Part shown: positions 31,963 to 40,632 of the stretch, one piece after another
Layout: each line of letters starts with the position of its first letter
Numbering within the stretch: the first letter of the stretch is position 1
NCBI GenBank assembly: GCA_947626965.1
Contig: CANQUH010000003.1
Span: 1-64,000, forward strand
Reading direction: 5' to 3'
Length of the DNA: 64,000 nucleotides
Source of the DNA: an uncultured Lachnospiraceae bacterium
Lineage (GTDB): Bacteria; Bacillota; Clostridia; Lachnospirales; Lachnospiraceae
Position numbers and translations under genes: made by a program
The notes under the pieces: generated by a model
Seen by the model: the letters and a program-made list of their open reading frames with translations, nothing else
Database searches by the model: none
What the model was told of the DNA's origin: nothing

Positions 31963-33706
31963 CGTTTTCACCCTTCCTTCTGTCAATCATGCGGCAGATG
32001 GCCTCCGCCACCCGGATCCCATCCACAGCCGCCGAAGTAATCCCCCCTGCATATCCGGCCCCTTCCCCGCAGGGAAAAATTCCGGAAACAGAGCTCTGAC
32101 AGTCGTCCCCCCGCAGAATCCTGACAGGGGAAGAAGTCCGGCTCTCAACGCCGGAGAGCAGCGCGTCTTCCTCTGAAAATCCCCGGATTTTCTTTCCAAA
32201 GGCCTCGATTCCCTCAATCAGAGACTGATTCAGTTCTTCCGGGAGTATTTCGCGGAGATTCGCCGGTTCATACCCGCCTTTCATCTGCGGGCGCACGGAA
32301 CCAAACCGTTCTGTCTTTCTATTCTCTTTATAGTCACCGTAACGCTGTACCGGTATCTTTCCGTTTCCGCAGCGGTAGGCTGCCTCCTCAAGCCGTTCCT
32401 GAAAATGCATTCCGTCAAGCGGCCGTACCGCATCATAGTCCTGCGGCGTGACCGTGACCACAATCGCGCTGTTCGCGTTCTCCCCGTCTCTTTTGCTGTA
32501 GCTCATACCGTTCACTGCAAGGCGTCCCGGCTCTGAGGAGGCATTTACGACATACCCGCCCGGGCACATGCAGAAAGAATAGACGCCGCGTCCGTTCCTG
32601 CATTTATGTGTGACCTTGTACGGTGCCGCCTCCAGTTCGTACGGACAGTCTTCCCCATACATCACCTGATCAATCAGAGACTGCGGATGTTCCATCCTCA
32701 GGCCGACCGCAAATGCCTTCGCCTGCATGGAAAGCCCCAGCTCTTCCAGCATGCCAAACGTGTCGCGGGAACTGTGCCCGATCGCAAGCACAACATTTCG
32801 CGCTTCTATCCTGTACCGCCTGTATCCGGATTGACTTTTCACGTTTCCGCCAGTCATGCCGTCCATCCCGGCAAAAGAACCTTCCCCGGCCGCATCTTCT
32901 TTGCTTTCCCGTTCAAAACACTGGGAAGCTTCCGCTTTGAAAGCTTCCCTGTTTCTGACATAAAGGCACATCTTCTGATTTCCTGCCTGTTCTATTTTCT
33001 CCAGACAGTGGCCAAACCGGAATTCTCCTCCAAGAGACTGTATTTCCTTTCGGATATGTCTCACCACATCCATCAGAACATCCGTCCCGATGTGCGGTTT
33101 CTGGCGGTAAAGGATCTCCGGCTCAGCCCCGGCCTCCACGAACGTTTTTAATACAAAACGAATTCTTCCTGTCGGATCCTTGATCTGCGTGTTCAGCTTC
33201 CCGTCGGAGAACGTTCCCGCTCCTCCTTCTCCAAACTGTACGTTGGACTCCGGATTCAGTTCCCCGGTCCTCCAGAAATGTTCGACCGTGCGCATCCGCT
33301 CCTCCACACACTGTCCTCTCTCAAGCACAAGCGGCCGGAGTCCGGCGCGTGAGAGCATCAGCGCACAGAAAAGTCCGGCGGGGCCACTCCCGACGATGAC
33401 CGGCCTGTCCGCTTCCGACCCGGATTTTAACAAGTTTTCTCTTCCATACGGAAAGTGGTATTCCTTCTTTTCAATGCAAATTACTTTTTTGTTTCTGGCA
33501 CGGCGCACGACGGACGATTCATGCGCAGCTGACACATCCACAGTATAGACATAAAACAGCTCCGGCTTTTTTCTTGCGTCAATGGACTGGCGCATGATCT
33601 CATAGGTAAAATCCTCTTTTTTCAGCCGCAGGATTTTCCGGATCTCATGCTCCAGGTCATCCGTCGTGTGATCCGGCTTCAATTTCAGTTCACTGATGCG
33701 TATCAT
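31955..33706 (-). CDS. Uncharacterised FAD-dependent dehydrogenase (COG2509 type)
   Basis: A 583-residue flavoprotein. About 75 N-terminal residues precede the FAD site (DARKKPELFYVYTVD), then the dinucleotide fold VIVGSGPAGLFCALMLSRAG at about 103-122. Further family text is SNVQFGEGGAGTFSDGKLNT, NVVLAIGHSSRDTFGML, CMCPGGYVVNASSE and the final FPCGEGAGYAGGITSAAVDG. Members are conserved in Clostridia but their reaction is not established. GGAGGAAG precedes the ATG. It lies between an AI-2E-type permease and the MBL hydrolase in a tightly packed run. Confidence 0.88.
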   Translation of the reverse strand: MIRISELKLKPDHTTDDLEHEIRKILRLKKEDFTYEIMRQSIDARKKPELFYVYTVDVSAAHESSVVRRARNKKVICIEKKEYHFPYGRENLLKSGSEADRPVIVGSGPAGLFCALMLSRAGLRPLVLERGQCVEERMRTVEHFWRTGELNPESNVQFGEGGAGTFSDGKLNTQIKDPTGRIRFVLKTFVEAGAEPEILYRQKPHIGTDVLMDVVRHIRKEIQSLGGEFRFGHCLEKIEQAGNQKMCLYVRNREAFKAEASQCFERESKEDAAGEGSFAGMDGMTGGNVKSQSGYRRYRIEARNVVLAIGHSSRDTFGMLEELGLSMQAKAFAVGLRMEHPQSLIDQVMYGEDCPYELEAAPYKVTHKCRNGRGVYSFCMCPGGYVVNASSEPGRLAVNGMSYSKRDGENANSAIVVTVTPQDYDAVRPLDGMHFQERLEEAAYRCGNGKIPVQRYGDYKENRKTERFGSVRPQMKGGYEPANLREILPEELNQSLIEGIEAFGKKIRGFSEEDALLSGVESRTSSPVRILRGDDCQSSVSGIFPCGEGAGYAGGITSAAVDGIRVAEAICRMIDRRKGENDV

Positions 33707-33739
33707 CTGCCGCTTCCTCCCGTCCGTTTTCCATTCTTT

Positions 33740-35053
33740 TTACCCTTCATTTCCGGACTCTGTCTGACTCTCTGCCATGTCTGCATCCGAACCCGGTTTT
33801 CCCCTGCCGTCGTCACCCTCAAAAGCGGTCTGCACAGGTTCTTCTGCCGCGTCTTCTGTCAGATCTGAAGTCTCCTCCATTTCCAGAAGATCCTCCCTTC
33901 CATGACTGCGCAGTCCTCTGCGGATCATTCTTCTCACCAGGTCGTAGATGACCGCAAACACAGGCACCCCGATCAGGATCCCGACAAAGCCAAGCAGTCC
34001 CTGGAACAGCGTGATTGAGAACAGTACCCAGAATCCCGTGAGACCCACGCTGTTTGCAAGCAGCCTCGGTCCAAGAATATTTCCGTCAAACTGCTGCAGA
34101 ATCACGACAAAGATAATAAAGATCACACAGTTCACCGGGCTGTTGATCAAAATCAGCAGCGCCGAAGGAATTGCCCCGATAAACGGTCCGAAATACGGAA
34201 TGATATTGGTCACTCCAATGATGACGCTGATGAGCACCGCATTCTTGAAGTTCATCGTAAATGTCATAATCAGGCAGAACACGTAGCAGATCAGACCGAC
34301 AATCGCGCTGTCGAGAATCTTTCCGCCGAAAAATCCCACAAACGTTTTGTCGATAAAATCAATCTCTTCCAGAATTTTATCCGCCCAGTCCGGTCTGAAC
34401 GCGGCATAGATCAGAGCTTTGCCCTGCCGCGCAAACGTCTTGCGTCCAAGCAGCAGATAAATGCAGATGATGACTCCGATGACCACATCCTTGACAATTC
34501 CAAGTACCGAGCCGACTGTATTTGCGAATCCTCCCATCACTCCCTGGAGCGTGGGAAGAAGATCGTTGCCCGCCCAGTCCTGAAGCTTTTTCTCAATATT
34601 GGCCATTCCGGTGCTCACATAGTTCTGCGCTACTTCATTGCCTTCCAGCTCCTTGATGAGCCATCTGGAAAAGCGGTCGAGCTCTCTCGGCACAACCTTG
34701 ACCAGAGTGACGATACTGTTCACCATTTCCGGCAGAACAATACTGAGCAGGAAATAAATAACAAAGATCGTCAGGATCATCACGAGCAGCACTGTCGACG
34801 CATGCGCAAATCTCTTCGCTTTTTCCGGAAGTTTTTCTCTGATCCTTACCTCCAGAAAGTTGCACGGCGTTTTCAGCAGATAGGCAAGCACTCCTCCATA
34901 GACAAACGGCGTAAGAACTCCCATCAGCCACGAGAGGGTTCCCCGTATCTGATCAAAGTACCGCATACAGAAAAAAAGCAGAATCGCCAGCGCCAGCGAG
35001 GCAAACCCCGTCAGAGACTGATAAAATATCCGCTTCAGATCATCCTTTTTCAT
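33740..35053 (-). CDS. AI-2E family transporter (putative permease)
   Basis: A 437-residue membrane protein of the AI-2E (PerM/TqsA) family. It has two N-terminal membrane segments, a large extracytoplasmic part (about 90-190), then a block of five or more segments with the conserved NIIPYFGPFIGAIP motif and GNILGPRLLANSVGL. Some members move autoinducer-2, others act as Na/H or other exchangers, so the substrate is open. The C-terminal 60 residues are acidic, low in complexity and probably cytoplasmic. AAGGAGGAAGG precedes the ATG. Confidence 0.9.
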   Translation of the reverse strand: MKKDDLKRIFYQSLTGFASLALAILLFFCMRYFDQIRGTLSWLMGVLTPFVYGGVLAYLLKTPCNFLEVRIREKLPEKAKRFAHASTVLLVMILTIFVIYFLLSIVLPEMVNSIVTLVKVVPRELDRFSRWLIKELEGNEVAQNYVSTGMANIEKKLQDWAGNDLLPTLQGVMGGFANTVGSVLGIVKDVVIGVIICIYLLLGRKTFARQGKALIYAAFRPDWADKILEEIDFIDKTFVGFFGGKILDSAIVGLICYVFCLIMTFTMNFKNAVLISVIIGVTNIIPYFGPFIGAIPSALLILINSPVNCVIFIIFVVILQQFDGNILGPRLLANSVGLTGFWVLFSITLFQGLLGFVGILIGVPVFAVIYDLVRRMIRRGLRSHGREDLLEMEETSDLTEDAAEEPVQTAFEGDDGRGKPGSDADMAESQTESGNEG

Positions 35054-35180
35054 AGTTGCCTTCCTCCTTTCTCTTTCCGTAGATCATAATGCTGTATGTA
35101 AAATATTGTGTTACAGCCGTATTGAAATGGTAAACAGCAAAACAGACAGCTCACTCGCTGCGCCGGATTTACGCCGGAAA

Positions 35181-36497
35181 TCAGCTGATTTTGGCCGATC
35201 CGCTCTGCGCGGCCGCCCGGCCCGCGGTATATCCGCTTGCCCAGGCCCACTGCAGGTTGTATCCCCCGCAGAGTCCGTCCACATCCAGAATCTCCCCCGC
35301 AAAATACAGGCCGCTCTGAAGCCCTGATTCAAGTGTCCGGCAGTCAACCTGCGCCGTATCAACTCCGCCGGCGCACACCTGACAGGTGTCAAAGGATTTC
35401 GTCCCCCTCGGAATCAGCCGGAAATGTTTGATTGACCAAACCAGCCTGCCGAGCAGTTCCCTGTCCCCCGCCATTTCTTCACAGGAATTCTTTTTTGTCA
35501 TTCCCGCTCTTTTTAAAATCACCGGAATCAGCTTTTCATTCAGAAATCCCGCAAGCAGCGCCGGAAGCTTCTCCTGTCCAAGTGCCTTCGCCTTCATCCG
35601 GAGAATCCCGGCCAGATCTTCTTCCGACAGATCCGGCAGCAGATCCGCCTCCAGGATCAGTTCCTTTTCCGGACTGCTGCTGGTTGATATGAAACGGCTC
35701 AGCTGAAAAACAAGAATTCCCGACACCCCGTAACCGGTCCAGAGAAGTTCGCCGCTTTCCCTGCGAATCAGCCTCTTTTCCTCTGGTTTTCTGCCGGATT
35801 CCTTTTCTGATTCTCTCCCTGGTCCCTTTCGCGGTTCCTTCTTTGTAACCCGGTACAAAGAAACCGTAGCCCTGCATCTTACCCCTGCCACAGCCTGAAA
35901 GAAGTCTCCCTCGCAGAGAACAGGCGTCAGTGCAGGCTGTACCGCTCTGATTCTGTGTCCCGCCATCTTTGCCAGCTCATATCCGCTTCCGTCTGACCCG
36001 GTCCTGGGAGCCGCTTTCGAACCGCAGGCAAGGATCACCGCATCTCCTTCATAGCACCAGGAGTCCGTCCGGACTTTCCAGATAGTTCCATCCTTCTCCA
36101 GCGCCAGAATCTTTTCCGACAGTTTCAGTTTTATTTTAAGCCGCCTCATCTCTGATGTCAACACTGCTGTCACAGAAGATGACTGCCCCGTGACCGGATA
36201 GACGTATCCATTTTTTTCAAAGGTGGGAAGGCCGAGTTCCAGAAAAAAGCGCCTCACGTCTTCCGGCATCAGATGCCGCATAACTTCCCGGATCCAGACG
36301 CGCTCTGCGCCAAAACAGGACTCCTCCGGACGCTCATCCACATGTGTCAGATTGCACCTGCCGTTTCCGGTCAGCAGAATCTTTTTTCCGGCGCGGTCCA
36401 TCGCATCCACCACAGTGACGGCCGCACCGTTCTTCGCTGCGGTGATCGCCGCCATCATGCCGGAGGCCCCTGCCCCCACTACAATTACCCGTTTCAT
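35181..36497 (-). CDS. HI0933/BaiN-type FAD-dependent oxidoreductase
   Basis: A 438-residue flavoprotein of the HI0933-like family. It has the N-terminal FAD fold RVIVVGAGASGMMAAITAAKNG, the LLTGNGRCNLTH signature, ACGSKAAPRTGSDGSGY, and the end motif FAGEILDVDGLCGGYNLQWAWASGYTAG. A low-complexity Lys/Arg/Glu insertion (about residues 225-262) is unusual. Members are called BaiN or YhiN; the physiological reaction is generally unknown. The ATG at 36497 starts the conserved strand, but its AGGAGG lies rather far upstream, so an in-frame ATT two codons earlier is conceivable. It follows the YnbB-like gene by 40 bases. Confidence 0.88.
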   Translation of the reverse strand: MKRVIVVGAGASGMMAAITAAKNGAAVTVVDAMDRAGKKILLTGNGRCNLTHVDERPEESCFGAERVWIREVMRHLMPEDVRRFFLELGLPTFEKNGYVYPVTGQSSSVTAVLTSEMRRLKIKLKLSEKILALEKDGTIWKVRTDSWCYEGDAVILACGSKAAPRTGSDGSGYELAKMAGHRIRAVQPALTPVLCEGDFFQAVAGVRCRATVSLYRVTKKEPRKGPGRESEKESGRKPEEKRLIRRESGELLWTGYGVSGILVFQLSRFISTSSSPEKELILEADLLPDLSEEDLAGILRMKAKALGQEKLPALLAGFLNEKLIPVILKRAGMTKKNSCEEMAGDRELLGRLVWSIKHFRLIPRGTKSFDTCQVCAGGVDTAQVDCRTLESGLQSGLYFAGEILDVDGLCGGYNLQWAWASGYTAGRAAAQSGSAKIS

Positions 36498-36537
36498 CTG
36501 AATCTGCGCCCACCTCCTGCCTCTGTCCTGCCTTCCA

Positions 36538-37824
36538 TCACAGTCTGACAATTCCTTTTTCATACAGCTTCTGAAGCGACATCAGAATTCCGATTTTCGC
36601 GTGCGGCCATGTAAGTCCCCCCTGGAAATAGACCGCATACGGAGGCTTGATCGGCCCGTCCGCGCTCAGCTCGATCGAGGACCCCTGTACGAAAGCGCCC
36701 GCCGCCATGATCACCTTGCTGTCATATCCGGGCATCTCCCAGGGCTCCGGAGTCACATAACTGTCAACCGGCGCCGCTGCCTGAATTCCCTGGCAGAACG
36801 CGACGACGCCTTCCGGCGTGCCAAACTCCACCGCCTGTATGATATCATGTCTGCTCTCTCTTCCATTCGGCACAACGGGAAAGCCGAGCGTCTCATATAT
36901 GTTCGCCGCAAAAATGGCTCCTTTTAACGCCGCGGCGGTCACAACCGGAGCAAGGAAAAACCCCTGATAGAAGGACTGCAGCACACCGAGAGAAGCTCCG
37001 ACCTCTTTCCCGAGCCCCGGCGTCGTCAGCCGGTAAGCAGCCTGATCCACATACTCTTTCTTCCCGACAATATAGCCTCCGATCGGCGCCAGCCCGCCGC
37101 CCGGATTCTTGATCAGGGAGCCCGCCATCAGATCCGCTCCCACATCCGTCGGCTCTTCCGCCTCGACAAATTCTCCGTAGCAGTTGTCTACCATACAGAT
37201 AATCGCCGGATTGATGCTCTTTACATACGCGATCGCCTCACCGATCTGCTGCACCGACAGCGTCGGTCTCGTCTGATAGCCTATGGAACGCTGAATCTCA
37301 ATCATCTTTGTCCTGGGATTGACCGCTCTCCGAATCCCATCCAGGTCAAAACTTCCGTCCTCAAGCAGATCAACCTGCGCATACGTCACACCATATTCAG
37401 CCAGGGAACCGGCAGACGGCCGGATACCGATAACCTCCTCAAGCGTATCGTACGGCTTTCCGGAAATCGAGAGAAGCTCATCCCCCGGACGAAGGTTTCC
37501 TGCCAGAGCCACCGCAATCGCATGAGTTCCGCAGGCAATCTGCGGACGCACCAGCGCATCCTGCGCGTGGAATGCCGCCGCATAGACCTCCTCAAGCGTA
37601 TCCCTGCCCCTGTCATTGTATCCATATCCGCTCGACGCCTGAAAACATTCGGCGCTCACGCGGCAGGTCTGCATCGCATGGAGCACCTTGAGCTGATTGT
37701 ACTCGGCCATCTCGTCAATCGCGTCAAACCGCTCTCTCAGATTTTTCAGAATCCGGTCTCCGAAGGTCTTCACTTCGGGACTGATCCCCGCTGTATTGTA
37801 TAACTGGTCCATATTCTGTCGCAT
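36538..37824 (-). CDS. Methionine gamma-lyase-family PLP protein (YnbB-like)
   Basis: A 428-residue pyridoxal-phosphate protein of the family often labelled aluminium resistance or methionine gamma-lyase-like (YnbB in Bacillus). Conserved blocks are RPQIACGTHAIAVAL, SISGKPYDTLEEVIG, ICMVDNCYGEFVE and the PLP lysine Lys239 in GSLIKNPGGGLAPIGGY. Its reaction is not firmly known. As in other Clostridia it follows miaA in the mutS-mutL-miaA neighbourhood. AGGAGAAAA lies about 13 bases before the ATG. Confidence 0.92.
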   Translation of the reverse strand: MRQNMDQLYNTAGISPEVKTFGDRILKNLRERFDAIDEMAEYNQLKVLHAMQTCRVSAECFQASSGYGYNDRGRDTLEEVYAAAFHAQDALVRPQIACGTHAIAVALAGNLRPGDELLSISGKPYDTLEEVIGIRPSAGSLAEYGVTYAQVDLLEDGSFDLDGIRRAVNPRTKMIEIQRSIGYQTRPTLSVQQIGEAIAYVKSINPAIICMVDNCYGEFVEAEEPTDVGADLMAGSLIKNPGGGLAPIGGYIVGKKEYVDQAAYRLTTPGLGKEVGASLGVLQSFYQGFFLAPVVTAAALKGAIFAANIYETLGFPVVPNGRESRHDIIQAVEFGTPEGVVAFCQGIQAAAPVDSYVTPEPWEMPGYDSKVIMAAGAFVQGSSIELSADGPIKPPYAVYFQGGLTWPHAKIGILMSLQKLYEKGIVRL

Positions 37825-37931
37825 ATTTTATCGTTTTCTCCTGTCTTTTTGTTTCTTTCCGTCTTCCCACAGACAGCAGACGCCGCATGACCGTGATTCC
37901 GGAATTCCCCCGTCTTTCCTGTGCCGCAGGT

Positions 37932-38927
37932 TTAATCTCCGGTTCTCCCGCTGCGGTTTCCCGCATCCTCCGGCGCCAGAATTTTCTTCTCACACAGAAC
38001 TGCTGTCATATACTCCAGGATCCGGTCGTCATCATACCCGAACTGATCCTTATTTACCCAGATCACATCTTTCTCCCTGCGGAACCAGGTAAGCTGCCGC
38101 TTGGCAAAATGGCGGGTATCCCGCTTCAAAATCCGGACAGCCTCGTCGAGCGTGGTTTCCCCGTCAAGATATTCCAGAATTTCCTTGTATCCAAGCCCCT
38201 GCATTGAGACCATGCCCTTGTGATACCCTTTCTCTTTCAGCCGAGCAACCTCCTGCAGAAGGCCCCGCTCCATCATCTGGTCCACCCGCCGGTCAATGTT
38301 CGCGTACAGACGTCCGCGCTCATCATTCAACACAAAATAAGCAAATCTGTAAGGAGAATTTTTCTGCCGCTCCTCCTCGTTGTGCGCGGAAATCTTCTTT
38401 CCTGTCTCGCGGTAAAACTCCAGCGCGCGGACAACGCGCTTGACATTGTTGGCGTGAATCGCGTCCGCCGACTCCGGGTCGACTTTCTTCAGCATCTCAT
38501 GAAGAAAGTCTGCTCCCCGGTCAGCCGCAAGCTTTTCCAGCTCCCGGCGGTAATTCTGATCCGACTGCGTTTCCGTAAAATCAATATCATACAAAACCGC
38601 CTGAATATAAAAACCGGTACCGCCGGCCAGGATCGGTATTTTTCCCCTCGCGTGAATTTCCTCTATGCAGCGTTTTGCCCGCTCCTGAAACCGCACCACG
38701 TGAAACTCCTCATCCGGTTCCAGAATGTCGATCAGATGATGAGGAATCCCCCGCATCTCCGAAACTGTCACTTTTGCGGAGCCGATATCCATGCCGCGGT
38801 AAACCTGCATGGAGTCAGCAGAGATGATTTCCCCGCCAATCCGTCCGGCAAGCCGGATTGAAAGCTCTGTTTTTCCGACCGCAGTGGGACCTGTCAGCAC
38901 CACCAGCGGCTTTTGTTCTTCTGTCAC
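37932..38927 (-). CDS. miaA: tRNA dimethylallyltransferase
   Basis: A 331-residue enzyme that adds an isopentenyl group to N6 of adenosine 37 in tRNAs reading UNN codons; MiaB, encoded at 45544-47070, then adds the methylthio group. It has the P-loop GPTAVGKTELS near residue 14, the DSMQVYRGMDIGSAK block, PHHLIDILEPDE, GGTGFYIQAVLYDIDF and the C-terminal DTRHFAKRQLTWFRR. Translation most likely starts at GTG (38927), preceded by GGGAG; the seven codons further upstream contain the ribosome site. Confidence 0.95.
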   Translation of the reverse strand: MTEEQKPLVVLTGPTAVGKTELSIRLAGRIGGEIISADSMQVYRGMDIGSAKVTVSEMRGIPHHLIDILEPDEEFHVVRFQERAKRCIEEIHARGKIPILAGGTGFYIQAVLYDIDFTETQSDQNYRRELEKLAADRGADFLHEMLKKVDPESADAIHANNVKRVVRALEFYRETGKKISAHNEEERQKNSPYRFAYFVLNDERGRLYANIDRRVDQMMERGLLQEVARLKEKGYHKGMVSMQGLGYKEILEYLDGETTLDEAVRILKRDTRHFAKRQLTWFRREKDVIWVNKDQFGYDDDRILEYMTAVLCEKKILAPEDAGNRSGRTGD

Positions 38928-39064
38928 AAAATTCTCCCGTTCCTGCAAAAGCTCAGCTCCTTTCCTTCAGTTCCAAAAGCGGCGCCGGGCATCTCGTGAA
39001 TGTCCGTCCCGGACGGCTTCCGTGGGCACGCGCTTTCTCATTTTGCCGCCGCACAGACAAACTG

Positions 39065-40555
39065 TCAGGAAATTTTCTCTCCCGAAATCATCACCTGTTC
39101 CGTGATCAGATCTGCATTTCCAAATCCGCGCTCTTCCGACTCCATCTCCCCGGTCTGACTGTCGTACGGATCGATCGGCCGGTATTTCTTCGCATCTGCA
39201 AAAGGCTGCTGGAATGCGTTGTTCGCAACCATGCGGAACGGATCAAGATTTCCAAAGTAATATTTTCTGCGCGGTTCATCCCCGTCATCAAAAGCAGAGC
39301 CCCCAAACGACGGATCGGCAAACAGCCATCCATACGGCTCCGCATAGAACATTGCCCAGTCATGCGGCCCGACTCTTCCCGGCTTCGGTCTTGCGTTCAG
39401 CCCGGACTGCCACTTTGCCGGGACGCCGCAGATGCGGCAGAGCGTAATAAACAGCAGCGCCTGCACGCCGCAGTCTCCACGCAGATTCCGCGCACAGTAC
39501 TGCGGAATATCCGGCATCAGAAAATACTCCCGCACCAGCGAATATTTGACATTCATGGTGATATAGTCATAAATTTTCCGCGCAGTCTCCAGCGGCCTCT
39601 TCTCCTCTTTGACAATCTCCTTCGCAAGAGCCCTCAGATACGGAGAAAAGCGGATGTGCGGATACTGTTCCCCGGTATATATTTCCCATTGTTCCGTTCC
39701 TGAAATAAGCCGGTCCGGAATCACGGAATCTTTTTCCCGCTCCGTCTCTCCCGGAACTGTTCCGGAACCGCACAGCCTACGGCTCCCGGCCTCGCTGTCC
39801 AAAGAACAGTCGTGATACACCTGCGTGACCGTATATTCATATTCCACAAAAAACTCCCTGTTTTCCGTAAGCGTGTCCTCAAAGCAGATCGAGCGGTACA
39901 GAGAATCCGGCGGATCAATCGTCACACAGCCATCTGCATAAGACAAAATCTTTACTTTTGAAGTCTGATGATGCTCTGCCGGGATTGGCAGATGTGCCTT
40001 CAGCTTCATGCCCGGCCGGAACAGTTCGTCCTTCAGACGGATGGAAGTCCTCATATGAAATTTCCATTCTGTTCTTCCGTTTTCAATAATATCCGCATTT
40101 GCCCGCGTCAGAATTCCCAACAGGCTCTCCTGCGGAATCCTCTCTTTTCCTTCGTCTGTTCCGTTCTCTCTAATCCTCGCAATAATCTCGCTGTCATTGC
40201 CGGTAATATTTCGGATGATATTATGGATGTAATGTTTTTCGCCGTCAAGAATCACCCACTCCGCGCGGCCGTCCCGGTCAATACGGTCCAGATCATTCCC
40301 GTCAAAATCTGGAAGCAGCTCCGCCATCATACGGACCACCTGTTCCTTCGTATAGGGGAACTGCTCCGGATACTCGTCCAGCATCATCCGTTCCAGTTCC
40401 ATCCGCTTTTTCAGATCCTCCGCGACGGGACGCTCCATCCAGCGGCTGATCGCTTCCCGGGCTCCCTCCAAATCTCCGCATTGCCTGTATTTCAAAACTT
40501 CATCCGGCAGTTCAAGCGCCAGAGTCCTCAAATCTTCATGACTGAATTTTCTCAT
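39065..40555 (-). CDS. Transglutaminase-like domain protein
   Basis: A 496-residue cytoplasmic protein. The C-terminal half holds a transglutaminase-like cysteine protease core. The nucleophile Cys is in LRGDCGVQALLF, His in GPHDWAMFYAEPYGW, and Asp in LFADPSFGG, the three catalytic residues in the usual order. The N-terminal 150 residues are helical and charged; a beta-rich segment follows. The function is unknown, with proteolysis or peptide cleavage likely. The start at 40555 has GGGGA 11 bases upstream; two ATGs further upstream lack good sites. It lies between mutL and miaA in the same direction. Confidence 0.82.
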   Translation of the reverse strand: MRKFSHEDLRTLALELPDEVLKYRQCGDLEGAREAISRWMERPVAEDLKKRMELERMMLDEYPEQFPYTKEQVVRMMAELLPDFDGNDLDRIDRDGRAEWVILDGEKHYIHNIIRNITGNDSEIIARIRENGTDEGKERIPQESLLGILTRANADIIENGRTEWKFHMRTSIRLKDELFRPGMKLKAHLPIPAEHHQTSKVKILSYADGCVTIDPPDSLYRSICFEDTLTENREFFVEYEYTVTQVYHDCSLDSEAGSRRLCGSGTVPGETEREKDSVIPDRLISGTEQWEIYTGEQYPHIRFSPYLRALAKEIVKEEKRPLETARKIYDYITMNVKYSLVREYFLMPDIPQYCARNLRGDCGVQALLFITLCRICGVPAKWQSGLNARPKPGRVGPHDWAMFYAEPYGWLFADPSFGGSAFDDGDEPRRKYYFGNLDPFRMVANNAFQQPFADAKKYRPIDPYDSQTGEMESEERGFGNADLITEQVMISGEKIS

Positions 40556-40632
40556 AAACTGATCTTTCCCCGTCCTTTCCATGTTTTCTGTAAAAGCTCC
40601 AGCAGCGCGCGGCAGCAAAAAACATTTTCTCT